Part shown: piece by piece, positions 27,233 to 36,313 of the stretch
Layout: every line of letters starts with the position of its first letter
Numbering within the stretch: the first letter of the stretch is position 1
Source of the DNA: Actinomycetota bacterium
GTDB taxonomy: Bacteria; Actinomycetota; Actinomycetes; Propionibacteriales; Propionibacteriaceae
DNA: 64,000 nucleotides
Direction of reading: 5' to 3'
Assembly (NCBI GenBank): GCA_020161795.1
Contig: JAIUOR010000066.1
Location: forward strand, 26,654-90,653
Program-made: the position numbers and the translations under genes
The notes under the pieces: model-generated
Seen by the model: only the letters and a program-made list of their open reading frames with translations
What the model was told of the DNA's origin: nothing
The model's database searches: none

Positions 27233-28183
27233 TCAGTCGACGACGAAGACGAGCTTGCCCACGGTCCGGTTCTCTTCGCCGATCCGATGTGCCTGCGCCG
27301 CATCCTCGAGGCTGAAGGTCTGCGCGATGGTGGCGGCGATCCTGCCCTGCTCGGCGAGTTCGGCGATGGCATCCAGATGGGCGTGTGAGGTATCGACCAG
27401 CATGCGCACGGCGCGGAGGTTCGCCTGCTCGGCAGCTTCGTAGAAGTCGTTCGACCCGGTCGGGAGAATCGAGACGACGATGCCCCCGGGGCGCAGGACG
27501 CGCAGCGAGCGGGTCGAATAGTCGCGGCCCATGGTGTCGAGGACGACATCGACATCGCTGACGGCCTCGGCGAAGTCGGTGGTGCGGTAGTCGATGGGCT
27601 CGTCCACGCCGATGCCGCGGAGATAGTCGTGCTTGGGCGCGCTGGCGGTGCCGATGACGTAGGCTCCGCGGGCCTTGGCGATCTGCACCGCGATGTGGCC
27701 GACGCCTCCGGCGGCGGCATGGATGAGGACGCGCTGCCCGGCCTGCAGGTCGGCATTCTCGATGAGCGCCTGCCAGGCCGTCAGCGAGACGAGCGGCAGC
27801 GCGGCCGCGTGCACATGGTCGAGGCTGGCCGGCTTCCGCGCGAACCAGCGCGCCGGAGCCGCGACGTACTCGGCGTGGGCGCCGTGGCCGAAGGGGTAGG
27901 AGAGCATGCCGATGACATCGTCGCCCACCGAGAAGCGGGCGACGCCGACTCCGACGGCCTCGACCACCCCCGACAGATCCCACCCGAGCACGAAGGGAGG
28001 CTGGCCGAGGAAGCCACCCTTCCTGCGGTGCTTCCAGTCGGTGGGGTTGAGGCTGGCGGCCCGGACGCGGACGAGGATCTCGTTGGTGCGTGGCTCGGGG
28101 CGGGGGAGTTCGATCAGGTGCAGAACCTCGGGACCGCCCAACTCGTCCTGGCTGACTGCGCGCATGGTGGTGTCGGTGCTCAT
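27233..28183 (-). CDS. NADPH-dependent quinone oxidoreductase-like dehydrogenase (MDR family, zinc-free)
   Basis: A 316-residue medium-chain dehydrogenase/reductase. The catalytic-domain start is MRAVSQDELGGPEVLHLIELPRPEP with VRAASLNPTDWKHRRKGG. The cofactor site is GQRVLIHAAAGGVGHIAVQIAKARG, an AAGGVGxxAxQxA fingerprint of the quinone oxidoreductase subgroup. No structural-zinc cysteines are seen. ATG 28183 is chosen over 12-codon-longer 28219 because a CAGGAT box lies 6 bases upstream. It probably reduces a quinone or enone with NADPH. Beyond its start lies a fragment of an AraC-type regulator. Confidence 0.85.
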   Translation of the reverse strand: MSTDTTMRAVSQDELGGPEVLHLIELPRPEPRTNEILVRVRAASLNPTDWKHRRKGGFLGQPPFVLGWDLSGVVEAVGVGVARFSVGDDVIGMLSYPFGHGAHAEYVAAPARWFARKPASLDHVHAAALPLVSLTAWQALIENADLQAGQRVLIHAAAGGVGHIAVQIAKARGAYVIGTASAPKHDYLRGIGVDEPIDYRTTDFAEAVSDVDVVLDTMGRDYSTRSLRVLRPGGIVVSILPTGSNDFYEAAEQANLRAVRMLVDTSHAHLDAIAELAEQGRIAATIAQTFSLEDAAQAHRIGEENRTVGKLVFVVD

Positions 28184-28218
28184 GGCCCCATCCTGGCGGG
28201 AGAGCGGCCTCCGCGCCA

Positions 28219-28440
28219 TGGCTGGATACGCAGGTCGCCCAGGCGCAGCGGCTGCTGGAGTTGACGGACCTCAGCATCGAGCAGATCGCCAGCGAGGCCG
28301 GCTTCGCCACGAGCGCATCGCTGCGCCAGCACCTGCGCGTGGCCATCGGCGTCGCCCCCGCGGGTCTCCCGGCAGACCTTCCGAGCCGCCGCGGAGTGGC
28401 TCAGTGCGGCGGGCCTCAGCCAGGCGAGAGGTCGAGACGT
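28219..28440 (+). pseudogene. Remnant of an AraC/FtrA-type transcriptional regulator (DNA-binding domain only)
   Basis: The frame from 28219 reads WLDTQVAQAQRLLELTDLS, IEQIASEAGFATSASLRQHL and RVAIGVAP, which is the second helix-turn-helix of a GlxA/FtrA-type AraC regulator. The expected ending (SRQTFRAAAEW) continues in the next frame near 28366, so a frameshift is present. The N-terminal sensor domain is missing. It is a decayed gene next to a tRNA. Confidence 0.75.
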
Positions 28441-28779
28441 GATCGAGCGTAGGAACCCCGTGAGATGTTCGGCTTCGTGCCAGACGAACACGCACTCGTA
28501 GCCCCCCAGGTGAAGCACGGACCCGAATCTCGGGTCTATCGCGTCCGAGAAGCCTGGCGACCGCCATACGCAACTCGGCAACGGGCAGGTCTGCTGTAGC
28601 CACGCCAGGACAATGTCCCGTCCGACCGCGTAGTGGACCGGATCGCCACAGCCCACGCGAATGGCTCACCGCCCAAGGAACGACACGATCGATGATGGCG
28701 GCTGCGCTGTCGAAAGATGCGGGCCCGAGACGACAAGCGGCTCATTGCCTCCCGCTAGGGAAACACTGAGCCGAGTGAG
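28441..28779. other. Region with no recognisable gene between the AraC remnant and tRNA-Leu
   Basis: A short minus-strand reading frame from 28656 (HYAVGRDIVLAWLQQTCPLP, LHLGGYECVFVWHEAEHLTG) has protein-like composition but no recognised relatives. It runs on into antisense of the AraC remnant. It may be a further gene fragment. Nothing else is seen. Confidence 0.3.
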
Positions 28780-28865
28780 TGTCCGAGAGAGGACTTGAAC
28801 CTCCACGCCCGATAAAGGGCACTAGCACCTCAAGCTAGCGCGTCTACCTATTCCGCCACCCGGAC
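28780..28865 (-). tRNA. tRNA-Leu (anticodon GAG)
   Basis: An 86-nt class II tRNA on the minus strand. The acceptor GTCCGGG pairs with CTCGGAC; the D arm is TGGCGGAATAGGTAGACGC; the anticodon stem GCTAG-CTTGAGG-TGCTAGT shows anticodon GAG; a long variable arm (TGCCCTTTATCGGGCG) and a T arm GGTTCAAGTCC follow. CCA is not encoded. Confidence 0.95.
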
Positions 28866-28901
28866 TCAGGTGTGCCCGAGGATCGCCCGGACAGCTTGAG
28901 A

Positions 28902-28907
28902 ACTATA
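28902..28907 (-). promoter_or_regulatory. -10 box (TATAGT) for tRNA-Leu
   Basis: TATAGT on the minus strand, giving a start about 30 bases before the mature tRNA 5' end. Confidence 0.5.
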
Positions 28908-29004
28908 GCAACGCCGCCGCGCGAATGGCGAAACGGCCTGCTGCGTCCGGCGGGTACTCGGGATGAGTGGCTGGGCGGGTGCGGGCTGGGCGAAGATGGG
29001 CGTC

Positions 29005-30315
29005 ATGAGCGAGACGCTGGCCATCGACGAGGTGACGGAACTGTGCCGTGACCTGATCCGCATCGACACCTCCAACTACGGACGCGGGGAGTCCGCCGGC
29101 GAGCGGAAGGCCGCCGAGTACATCGCCGCGACGCTGGACGAAGTGGGCATCACCTCGGCGCTCTACGAATCCGAGCCGCGCCGCACCACGCTGGTCGCGC
29201 ACTGGGAGCCGGAGGGCTGCGACACCTCGCTGCCGCCGTTGCTGCTGCACGGGCACACCGACGTGGTGCCGGCGGTCGCCGCCGACTGGCAGGTCGATCC
29301 GTTCGCCGGCGAACTGCGCGACGGCTACGTCTGGGGACGCGGCGCGGTCGACATGAAGGACTTCGACGCCATCATGTTGGCGGTGATTCGCGAACGGGCC
29401 CGCAGCGGTCGGCCGACCCGGCGTCCGATCCGGTTGATCATCGCCGCCGACGAGGAGGCGGGCGGCCGGCTTGGCTCCGGCTGGCTGGCCGAACACCACC
29501 CCGACACCATCGCCGACTGCAGCGAGGCTATCGGCGAGGTCGGCGGCTTCTCGCTCACCGTCGAGGACCGCCGGCTCTACCTCATCCAGGTGGCCGAGAA
29601 GGGGATCGCCTGGCTCAACCTGATCGCCGACGGACGCGCCGGGCACGGCTCCTTCCGCAACGACGACAACGCTGTCACCTCGCTGGCCGAGGCGGTGTCC
29701 AGGATCGGGAACCACCGCTGGCCGGTTCGCATCCATCCCGCCCAGCGGGCCTTCCTGGACGCCATCGAGGACGCCCTCGGCATCGAGATCAACGCCGACA
29801 CCGCCGAGGAGACGCTCTCCCGGATCGGCTCACTGGCCCGGATGGTCGGTGCCACGATGTCCAACACCGCCAACCCGACGATGCTGCAGGCCGGCTACAA
29901 GATGAACGTGATCCCGGGCCAGGCCACCGCCAGCGTCGACGGCCGGTTCATTCCCGGCTACGAGGACGAGTTCTACGCCACCATCGCCGAACTGCTCGGT
30001 GACAAGGTGCGCTACGAGGTCGAGACCGCCGACATCGCCGTCGAGACCGACTTCTCCGGCGATCTGGTGAACACCATGACCGCTTCGCTGCTGGCCGAGG
30101 ATCCCGGTGCCACTCCGGTTCCGTTCATCATGAGCGGCGGCACCGATGCCAAGGCCTGGTCGAAGCTCGGCGTCCGCTGCTTCGGCTTCGCCCCGCTGCG
30201 GTTGCCGCCCGACCTCGACTTCGCCGCCCTCTTCCACGGGGTGGACGAGCGGGTGCCGGTCGAGTCGCTGCAGTTCGGCTGCCGCGTCCTGGATCGTTTC
30301 CTCGATCAGGCCTGA
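29005..30315 (+). CDS. M20/ArgE-DapE family peptidase or deacylase
   Basis: A 436-residue zinc hydrolase. Metal-binding motifs are LLLHGHTDVVPA, VWGRGAVDMKDF and IIAADEEAGGRLGSGWL; a late His is in FAALFHGVDERVP. The dimerisation domain includes WLNLIADGRAGHGSFRNDDN. It is distinct from the M20 gene at 21202 (different subgroup, closer to ArgE/DapE and actinobacterial M20/M25/M40 peptidases). ATG 29005 is preferred; an upstream in-frame ATG at 28963 would add 14 residues. Substrate unknown. Confidence 0.87.
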   Translation: MSETLAIDEVTELCRDLIRIDTSNYGRGESAGERKAAEYIAATLDEVGITSALYESEPRRTTLVAHWEPEGCDTSLPPLLLHGHTDVVPAVAADWQVDPFAGELRDGYVWGRGAVDMKDFDAIMLAVIRERARSGRPTRRPIRLIIAADEEAGGRLGSGWLAEHHPDTIADCSEAIGEVGGFSLTVEDRRLYLIQVAEKGIAWLNLIADGRAGHGSFRNDDNAVTSLAEAVSRIGNHRWPVRIHPAQRAFLDAIEDALGIEINADTAEETLSRIGSLARMVGATMSNTANPTMLQAGYKMNVIPGQATASVDGRFIPGYEDEFYATIAELLGDKVRYEVETADIAVETDFSGDLVNTMTASLLAEDPGATPVPFIMSGGTDAKAWSKLGVRCFGFAPLRLPPDLDFAALFHGVDERVPVESLQFGCRVLDRFLDQA

Positions 30316-30364
30316 CCCTCTGGCGGCGGCGCGGGGCCGGGGCCGGACAGGCCGGGACGCGGCG

Positions 30365-30934
30365 TCAGGACGGACGTTCGCCGCGGGCGGCGGTGGCGAC
30401 GATGGTGGCGACCCGGTTGGCTCTGGTCTCCTCGCGGCGAGCGGTCGCGATCCAGCTCAGGAGTTGCTTGCGAAGGCTGGGAGGGTAACCGTCCCAGGAC
30501 GCCCGGGCTGCCGGCTCGGCATCCAGTGCGGCCCGCAGCAGCGGATGCTCGATCAGCGCCTCGGCATCGTCGAACATGGTCCAGGTGCCGTTCGCCTTCG
30601 CCTGCTCGATCACGGCGAGGCCGGCGGGCTCCATCCGTCCCTGTTCGGTCAGGCGCGCGATCCGGGCCTTGTTGGTCGCCGCCCAGCCGCTACCCGGCCG
30701 GCGCCGGGTGTACCAGAGCGTCGAGCGTCCGTCGGGCAGCACCTTGGACTGACCGTCCACCCAGCCGAAGCACAGCGCCTCGCAGATCGAATCCTCATAG
30801 CTCAGCCCGGTCTCGCCGGCGCGTCGGCTCACCACCAGCCAGGCGCCGAGGGAGTCGGCGTGGTTGGCCGCCAGCCACGCCCGCCACGCCGTGGCGCTGC
30901 CCGGATCGACCACCGGGGCGTCCGGCCGGGCCAT
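30365..30934 (-). CDS. YdeI/OmdA family protein
   Basis: A 189-residue protein of the YdeI/OmpD-associated (bacteriocin-protection) family: CEALCFGWVDGQSKVLPDGR, WYTRRRPGSGWAATNKARIARL and SLRKQLLSWIATARREETR are typical. Biochemical role is unclear. Its ATG overlaps the stop of the aldo/keto reductase by one base; the two and uppP form a TGATG-coupled minus-strand operon. Confidence 0.85.
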   Translation of the reverse strand: MARPDAPVVDPGSATAWRAWLAANHADSLGAWLVVSRRAGETGLSYEDSICEALCFGWVDGQSKVLPDGRSTLWYTRRRPGSGWAATNKARIARLTEQGRMEPAGLAVIEQAKANGTWTMFDDAEALIEHPLLRAALDAEPAARASWDGYPPSLRKQLLSWIATARREETRANRVATIVATAARGERPS

Positions 30935-31911
30935 CAGGCATCCTCGGCCGGCTCGCGACCGGCGTTGGGGCCGCCGGAGACATCGTCGAGGGCGGCTACG
31001 ATCTCGACCGGCAGTTCGATCCCGTCCACCGCCAGATACGGCTCCAACTGTTCGACGGTGCGGGCACCCAGCAGGGGAGCGGTGACGGCGGGGGCATCGC
31101 GCACCCACAGCAGGGCCACCTGGGCGGGGGAGAGGTCCAGGCCGTCGGCGGCCACGACCACGGCGTCCACCACGGAGCGGGAGCGGGCCTCCAGGTAGGG
31201 CTCGACGAACCAGGAGAAGTGGGCGGCGGCGCCGCGGGAACTCCCCGGCGTGTGACGGCGGTACTTGCCGGTCAGCACCCCGCGTCCGATCGGCGACCAG
31301 GGGAACAACCCCATCCCGAACGCGCGGATCGCCGGAATCACCTCGACCTCGGCCCGCCGGGCCAGCAGCGAGTACTCCACCTGCGCCGAGGTGATCGGCG
31401 CCCGCCCGGGGAAGGCGCTCTGCCAGGTGGCTGCCTGGGCGGTCTGCCAGCCGACGAAGTTCGACACCCCGGCGTAGCGGACGTCGCCCGCGGCGACAGC
31501 GGTATCGATCGCGGCCAGTGACTCCTCCAGCGGCGCCGTGCCCCAGGCGTGCAGTTGCCAGATGTCGATGTGATCGGTGCCCAGCCGGCGCAGCGACCCC
31601 CGCAGGTCGGCCAGCAGGGTCTGCCGGGAGGTGTCGATCACCCGCTCGCCGTCGCGGATCCCGAAGCCGGCCTTGGTGGCGATCACCAGCTGATCGCGCC
31701 GGACGTCGGTGCGCATCAGCCGACCGATCATCCGCTCCGCCTCGCCGGCGCCGTAGGCGGCCGCGGTGTCGACCAGGGAGCCACCGGCCTCGGTGAAGGC
31801 CAGCAGCAGGGCGCGCGCCTCCTCGGCGCGGGTGTCCCGCCCCCAGGTCAGCGTCCCGAGCCCGAGCCGGGAGACCTGGAGCCCGCTGCTGCCGACCGCC
31901 CTGCGTCGCAT
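30934..31911 (-). CDS. Aldo/keto reductase
   Basis: A 325-residue NADPH-dependent carbonyl reductase of the aldo/keto reductase family. Catalytic residues are Asp and Tyr in LVDTAAAYGAGEAERMIGR, Lys in LVIATKAGFGI and His in DIWQLHAWGTAP. The cofactor region is PITSAQVEYSLLARRAEVEVI and LFPWSPIGRGVLTGKYR. Overlaps uppP and the YdeI gene by one base each. Physiological substrate unknown. Confidence 0.9.
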   Translation of the reverse strand: MRRRAVGSSGLQVSRLGLGTLTWGRDTRAEEARALLLAFTEAGGSLVDTAAAYGAGEAERMIGRLMRTDVRRDQLVIATKAGFGIRDGERVIDTSRQTLLADLRGSLRRLGTDHIDIWQLHAWGTAPLEESLAAIDTAVAAGDVRYAGVSNFVGWQTAQAATWQSAFPGRAPITSAQVEYSLLARRAEVEVIPAIRAFGMGLFPWSPIGRGVLTGKYRRHTPGSSRGAAAHFSWFVEPYLEARSRSVVDAVVVAADGLDLSPAQVALLWVRDAPAVTAPLLGARTVEQLEPYLAVDGIELPVEIVAALDDVSGGPNAGREPAEDA

Positions 31912-32735
31912 CAGACCGGCTGCAGGTACCCGGTGGCGAGCAGGGCGGCGAGAATCGCCGCCACCGCCAGCCGGTACCAGACGAAGATCGAGAACGAGTG
32001 CTTGCTGACGTACCGCAGCAGCCAGGCGATCACCGCCAGCCCGACCCCGAAGGCGACCACTGTCGCCACCGCGATCGGGCCCCACTCCAGGCCGGTCTCG
32101 GCGCCGATGTCCTTCAGCTTGTACAGCCCGGAGCCGAAGACGGCGGGCACCGCGAGCAGGAAGGCGTAGCGGGTGGCCGCAGGCCGGGTGTACCCCAGGA
32201 ACAGTCCGGCCGAGATGGTGGCTCCCGAGCGGGAGACGCCGGGGATCAGCGCCAGCGCCTGGGCGAAGCCCAGCACGATGCCATCCAGCCAGCTGAGCTG
32301 GTTGAGCTCGTAGGTGTGCTTGGCGAACCGGTCGGCCAGCCACAGCAGGACGCCGACGCCGGCCAGCATGGCGACGGTGATCCACAGGTTGCGCAGCCAG
32401 GTGTCGATGGCGTCCTCGAAGAGCAGCCCGCCGACCACGATCGGAATCGACCCCAGGATGACCAGCCAGCCGATCCGGGCGTCCGGGTCGTTGCGGGGGA
32501 TCCGCCCGATCAGCGAGAGCACCCAGTTCTTGATGATCCGGCCGATGTCGCGGGCGAAGTAGACCACCACGGCGGTCTCGGTGCCGAGCTGGGTGATCGC
32601 GGTGAACGCAGCCCCCGGATCATGGCCGCCGAAGAACAGCTGTCCGACGATCGACTGGTGGGCGCTGGACGAGATCGGCAGGAACTCGGTGAGTCCCTGG
32701 ACGATGCCCAGCACGATCGCTTCCAGCCAGCCCAT
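31911..32735 (-). CDS. uppP: Undecaprenyl-diphosphatase UppP (BacA)
   Basis: Recycles undecaprenyl pyrophosphate for cell-wall synthesis and confers bacitracin resistance when abundant. It is 274 residues, an integral membrane protein with about seven helices. The active-site motifs are [17 protein letters not shown] and [20 protein letters not shown]. The start is ATG 32735 with GAAGGGG upstream. Divergent from mshC across an 81-base promoter region. Confidence 0.95.
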   Translation of the reverse strand: MGWLEAIVLGIVQGLTEFLPISSSAHQSIVGQLFFGGHDPGAAFTAITQLGTETAVVVYFARDIGRIIKNWVLSLIGRIPRNDPDARIGWLVILGSIPIVVGGLLFEDAIDTWLRNLWITVAMLAGVGVLLWLADRFAKHTYELNQLSWLDGIVLGFAQALALIPGVSRSGATISAGLFLGYTRPAATRYAFLLAVPAVFGSGLYKLKDIGAETGLEWGPIAVATVVAFGVGLAVIAWLLRYVSKHSFSIFVWYRLAVAAILAALLATGYLQPV

Positions 32736-32763
32736 GCGGCGCCCCTTCCCGTCGGCCCGACTC

Positions 32764-32769
32764 AGCCTA
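32764..32769 (-). promoter_or_regulatory. -10 box (TAGGCT) for the uppP operon
   Basis: TAGGCT on the minus strand, 28 bases before the uppP ATG; a short leader contains GAAGGGG. Confidence 0.45.
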
Positions 32770-32803
32770 CGACACCCACCCCAGCCCGCGCGGACCTGCC
32801 CGG

Positions 32804-32809
32804 TAGGCT
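32804..32809 (+). promoter_or_regulatory. -10 box (TAGGCT) for leaderless mshC
   Basis: Seven bases before GTG 32817, with no Shine-Dalgarno; supports this start. Confidence 0.5.
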
Positions 32810-32816
32810 GCGACTC

Positions 32817-34067
32817 GTGCGTGCCTGGCCCCGTCCTGAGATCCCCGTGCTGTCCGACGACGACGGCGTCGTTCATATTCTGGATAGCAGGTCCGGAATG
32901 CGGCACCCAGTGGCGGCCGGCCAGCGCCTCGCCCGGGTCTACGCCTGCGGCATCACGCCCTACGACGCGACCCACCTCGGCCATGCCTTCACCTACCTCG
33001 GGGTCGACCTGCTCAACCGGGCGCTGCTGGATGCCGGCCACGAGCTGCAGTACGTCCAGAACGTGACCGACGTGGACGATCCGCTGCTGGAGCGGGCGGA
33101 GGCCACCGGAACTGACTGGCAGGAACTGGCGCAGCAGCAGACCGACCTCTTCCGCGCGGACATGACCGCGCTGCGGGTGATACCTCCCGACCCCTACCTG
33201 GGCGTCGTGGAGAGCCTCGGCGTGATCGGCGACTACCTGCGGCAGCTGCACGCGACCGGCAGGCTCTACCAGGTCGGCGATCCCGAGCACCCCGACTGGT
33301 ACTGCGACATGACCGGGATCGATCTGGCCGGGCTGTCGCCGGCCGAGGCGCTGGCGATCTTCGCCGAGCGCGGCGGCGACCCCGACCGCCCGGGCAAGCG
33401 CAACCCCCTGGACTGCCTGGTGTGGCGGATGGCCCGGCCCGGCGAGCCGGCCTGGAAGTCGCCGCTGGGCGAGGGACGCCCCGGCTGGCACATCGAATGC
33501 ACGGCGATCGCCGTCAGCACGCTGGGCGCCGCCTTCGACGTGCAGGCCGGCGGCAGTGACCTGGCCTTCCCGCACCATCCGATGTGCGCGGCGGAAGCCA
33601 CCGCGCTCACCGGCCAGCCCTTCGCGCAGAGCTATCTGCACGCCGGCATGGTCGGGTACGACGGCGAGAAGATGAGCAAGTCGCGCGGCAATCTGGTGTT
33701 CGTCAGCACCCTGCTGGCCGAGGGCTTCGACCCGATGGCGATCCGGCTGGCCCTGCTGGCCCATCACTACCGCGACGACTGGGAGTTCGGCTACCCCGAA
33801 CTGGACGCGGCGCAACGGCGTCTCGACACCTGGCGGGTCGCGCTGGCAGCGCCGGCCGGCCCCGACGCCGAGCTGTTCCGCACCCGGGTCCGGAAGGCGC
33901 TCCGCGACGACCTGGACGCCCCGCGCGCCCTGGTGCTGATGGACGAGTGGGCCGGCGACGCCGGCACCGGTGACCCGCAGGCGCCCGCCCAGATCGCCGC
34001 CACGCTGGACGCGCTGCTCGGCCTGCGGCTGGCCGGCGATGCCGGGCAGCCCGGCGAGCCGGGTTAG
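32817..34067 (+). CDS. mshC: Cysteine:glucosaminyl-inositol ligase MshC (mycothiol synthesis)
   Basis: Joins cysteine to GlcN-inositol with ATP in mycothiol synthesis, the thiol used by actinobacteria. It is 416 residues, a paralogue of cysteinyl-tRNA synthetase. The HIGH-like motif is [16 protein letters not shown]. The zinc-binding residues include [16 protein letters not shown] and the FPHH motif. The KMSKS loop is [12 protein letters not shown]. It lacks the tRNA-binding domain of CysS. GTG 32817 is placed by the promoter. Adjacent uppP is a common actinobacterial arrangement. Confidence 0.95.
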   Translation: MRAWPRPEIPVLSDDDGVVHILDSRSGMRHPVAAGQRLARVYACGITPYDATHLGHAFTYLGVDLLNRALLDAGHELQYVQNVTDVDDPLLERAEATGTDWQELAQQQTDLFRADMTALRVIPPDPYLGVVESLGVIGDYLRQLHATGRLYQVGDPEHPDWYCDMTGIDLAGLSPAEALAIFAERGGDPDRPGKRNPLDCLVWRMARPGEPAWKSPLGEGRPGWHIECTAIAVSTLGAAFDVQAGGSDLAFPHHPMCAAEATALTGQPFAQSYLHAGMVGYDGEKMSKSRGNLVFVSTLLAEGFDPMAIRLALLAHHYRDDWEFGYPELDAAQRRLDTWRVALAAPAGPDAELFRTRVRKALRDDLDAPRALVLMDEWAGDAGTGDPQAPAQIAATLDALLGLRLAGDAGQPGEPG

Positions 34068-34070
34068 GAT
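34065..34070 (+). promoter_or_regulatory. -10 box (TAGGAT) for leaderless hisE
   Basis: Begins in the mshC stop codon and ends 6 bases before GTG 34077. Confidence 0.5.
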
Positions 34071-34076
34071 GCCCCG

Positions 34077-34343
34077 GTGAGCAAATCCTTCGACGATCTC
34101 TTCGCCGAGCTGTCGCACCGGGCGATCACCCGCCCGGAGGGTTCGGGCACGGTCCGCGCCCTCGACGCCGGCGTCCATGCCATCGGCAAGAAGATCGTGG
34201 AAGAGGCGGCCGAGGTCTGGATGGCTGCCGAGTACCAGTCGAAGGAGGAGGCCGCCGAGGAGATCAGCCAGCTGATCTACCACCTGCAGGTGCTGATGCT
34301 CGCGCTCGGCCTGAACCTCGACGACGTCTACGAATACCTGTGA
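34077..34343 (+). CDS. hisE: Phosphoribosyl-ATP pyrophosphatase HisE
   Basis: Second step of histidine synthesis: removes pyrophosphate from PR-ATP. It is 88 residues. The family core is [17 protein letters not shown] and [20 protein letters not shown] with the EExxE metal-binding motif. It is followed after 7 bases by hisG, as in actinobacteria, so the first two steps are made together. Confidence 0.95.
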   Translation: MSKSFDDLFAELSHRAITRPEGSGTVRALDAGVHAIGKKIVEEAAEVWMAAEYQSKEEAAEEISQLIYHLQVLMLALGLNLDDVYEYL

Positions 34344-34350
34344 ATTACGC

Positions 34351-35211
34351 ATGAGTGGAACTGAATTGCTGAAGATCGCCGTGCCCAACAAGGGCTCGCT
34401 GGCCGAATCCGCCACCGGGATGCTCCGGGAGGCCGGCTATCGCCAACGCACCGACCCCAAGGAACTCGTCCTGGTCGACGAAGCCAACGGCGTCGAGTTC
34501 TACTACCTGCGCCCGCGCGACATCGCCGTGTACGTCGGGGAGGGCACCCTCGACCTGGGCATCACCGGACGGGACATGCTGCTGGATTCCGCGGCGGAGG
34601 CCGAAGAGGTGCTGGCGCTGGGCTTCGGTGCCACCCGCTTCCGCTTCGCGGCTCCCGGCGGGCAGGCACTGACGGTGGCCGACCTGGACGGCAAGCGGAT
34701 CGCGACCTCCTACCCGGGGCTGGTCGCCGCCTACCTGGAGCCGGCCGGGGTGAAGGCCCGGCTGATCAAGCTCGATGGAGCGGTGGAGAGCTCGATCCGG
34801 CTGGGCGTCGCCGACGTGATCGCCGACGTCGTGGAGACCGGCACCACGCTGCGCCGCGCCGGCCTTGAGCTGTTCGGCGAGGCGATCCTGGAATCGGAGG
34901 CCATCCTGATCCAGCGCGCCGGCGTCCCCGCGCCCGCCGGCCTGGACCTGCTGCGGCGCCGGCTCGACGGGGTCATCGCCGCGCGCAACTATCTGATGAT
35001 CGACTACAACGTGGCCGAGGCGAACCTGGCCCCCGCCTGCGCGATCACGCCCGGGATCGATTCGCCCACGGTCTCGCCGCTGGCCAAGGCCGGCTGGGTG
35101 GCGGTCCGCGCGATGATCCCGCGCGACCAGGCGCCGCGGATCATGGACGAGCTGTGGACGGCCGGTGCCGACGGCATCCTGGTCACCTCCATTCACGCCT
35201 GCCGGATCTAG
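34351..35211 (+). CDS. hisG: ATP phosphoribosyltransferase HisG
   Basis: First and feedback-regulated step of histidine synthesis, joining ATP and PRPP. It is 286 residues, the long form with a C-terminal regulatory domain ([25 protein letters not shown]). Catalytic motifs are [44 protein letters not shown] and IATSYPGL. Start ATG follows GTGAATTACGC. Confidence 0.96.
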   Translation: MSGTELLKIAVPNKGSLAESATGMLREAGYRQRTDPKELVLVDEANGVEFYYLRPRDIAVYVGEGTLDLGITGRDMLLDSAAEAEEVLALGFGATRFRFAAPGGQALTVADLDGKRIATSYPGLVAAYLEPAGVKARLIKLDGAVESSIRLGVADVIADVVETGTTLRRAGLELFGEAILESEAILIQRAGVPAPAGLDLLRRRLDGVIAARNYLMIDYNVAEANLAPACAITPGIDSPTVSPLAKAGWVAVRAMIPRDQAPRIMDELWTAGADGILVTSIHACRI

Positions 35212-35217
35212 CCGGCG

Positions 35218-35646
35218 ATGGCCAGGGCGTACTACCCCCGGGTCACGACGCTGACCGCGATCGGGCTGTCGGTGGTGCTCCTGGTCGCGGCCTGGGTCGG
35301 CTGGCAGGCGCTGCCCCCGGACATCCAGGAGATGTTCAGTGGCGTACAGCTGGCCACCCTGGTGCTGTTCGTCCTGGTGATGCTGGGCATCATGCTCGGC
35401 ATCGGGCTGAGTCACGTCCGCGCCGACGAGGCCGGCCTGCTGATCCGCAACGGCCTGCGGACCCACCGGATCGAATGGCAGCAGATCGAGGGCTTCCGCT
35501 TCACCGCGCACGACCCGTGGGCGTACGTGCTGTTCGCCGACGACCCGGGCAGCCGGCCGCTGATGGCGGTGCAGCGGGTGGACGGCGCGCGTGCCCGGCG
35601 ATTCGTCGACGAACTCACCGCGCAGTGGGCGGCCCGCCGGCCATGA
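35218..35646 (+). CDS. Small membrane protein with a PH-like domain
   Basis: A 142-residue protein with two N-terminal membrane helices (LTAIGLSVVLLVAAWVGWQAL and LATLVLFVLVMLGIMLGIGL), then a short PH-like domain (RADEAGLLIRNGLRTHRIEWQQIEGFRF, WAYVLFADD). Such proteins follow hisG in many actinobacteria. It overlaps the next gene by ATGA. Role unknown. Confidence 0.8.
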   Translation: MARAYYPRVTTLTAIGLSVVLLVAAWVGWQALPPDIQEMFSGVQLATLVLFVLVMLGIMLGIGLSHVRADEAGLLIRNGLRTHRIEWQQIEGFRFTAHDPWAYVLFADDPGSRPLMAVQRVDGARARRFVDELTAQWAARRP

Positions 35647-36131
35647 GGCAGCTCGGCAGCCCGAACCAGGCCTTCGCCGGCGACCGCGGCGACGCCGACC
35701 CACAGGTGCGGATTGCGCTGGCCGCGGTGGCGGACGATCCGGCCGGTTACGCCCGGGCCGTGGCAGCCCTGTGCGGCGCACGGTTGCTGCTGCCGATCGC
35801 CCCCGACCCCGACGGCGATCTCTCCGCCGTGCAGGTGACGGCCGCCGACGGCGGCACCGGGCTGCTGGCCTTCACCGGCCTGGATGCGCTGCTGGCCTGG
35901 AATCCCTCGGCGCGCCCCGTCCCCTGCACCCTGGACGAGGTGGCCGCGACGGCGGTCGAGACGAAGGCCAGGGCCGTGGTGGTCGACCTGGCCGGCCCGG
36001 CGTCGCTGGTGATGGAAGCCGGCCTGATCGCCGAACTCGCGCAGGGACGCCGCCTGGTCGAGCTGGAAGACGGCGGTTTCGGCTGGCTCTACCGTGCCCC
36101 GGATGTGCCTGCGGGCGGGGCATCCTGCTAA
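35643..36131 (+). CDS. SseB-like domain protein
   Basis: A 162-residue soluble protein. The core ARLLLPIAPDPDGDLSAVQV, GLLAFTGLDALLAWNPSARPVPC and ARAVVVDLAGP is the SseB N-terminal-like fold. Actinobacterial homologues lie before infC but have no established function. ATG overlaps the preceding stop. Confidence 0.8.
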   Translation: MRQLGSPNQAFAGDRGDADPQVRIALAAVADDPAGYARAVAALCGARLLLPIAPDPDGDLSAVQVTAADGGTGLLAFTGLDALLAWNPSARPVPCTLDEVAATAVETKARAVVVDLAGPASLVMEAGLIAELAQGRRLVELEDGGFGWLYRAPDVPAGGASC

Positions 36132-36215
36132 CATTGGCGGGTCGGTCAGCCCAGGCTGGCCCAGCGAAGCGGAGTCCTGAACTCCCACCCAGGCGCCGAG
36201 AAGGTGCCGGGTCGG

Positions 36216-36221
36216 TACGGT
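36216..36221 (+). promoter_or_regulatory. -10 box (TACGGT) for the infC-rpmI-rplT operon
   Basis: Sets a start near 36228, immediately before the attenuator hairpins. No -35 consensus is visible. Confidence 0.4.
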
Positions 36222-36245
36222 AGCCCCCGTCGGGCTGCCCTTGTC

Positions 36246-36279
36246 AGGGTCTCCGCGTGCGCGGGGGCCCTTCTTGTTT
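36246..36279 (+). terminator. Attenuator hairpin in the infC leader
   Basis: AGGGTCTCCGC (36246-36256) pairs with GCGGGGGCCCT (36261-36271) over a GTGC loop, 11 bp with two G-U pairs, followed by TCTTGTTT. It lies 35 bases before the infC start. A smaller alternative hairpin CCCT-TGTC-AGGG (36238-36249) competes for its left arm. Confidence 0.7.
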
Positions 36280-36313
36280 GACCGGCATCGATTCGGAATC
36301 CTTTGGAGGACTC

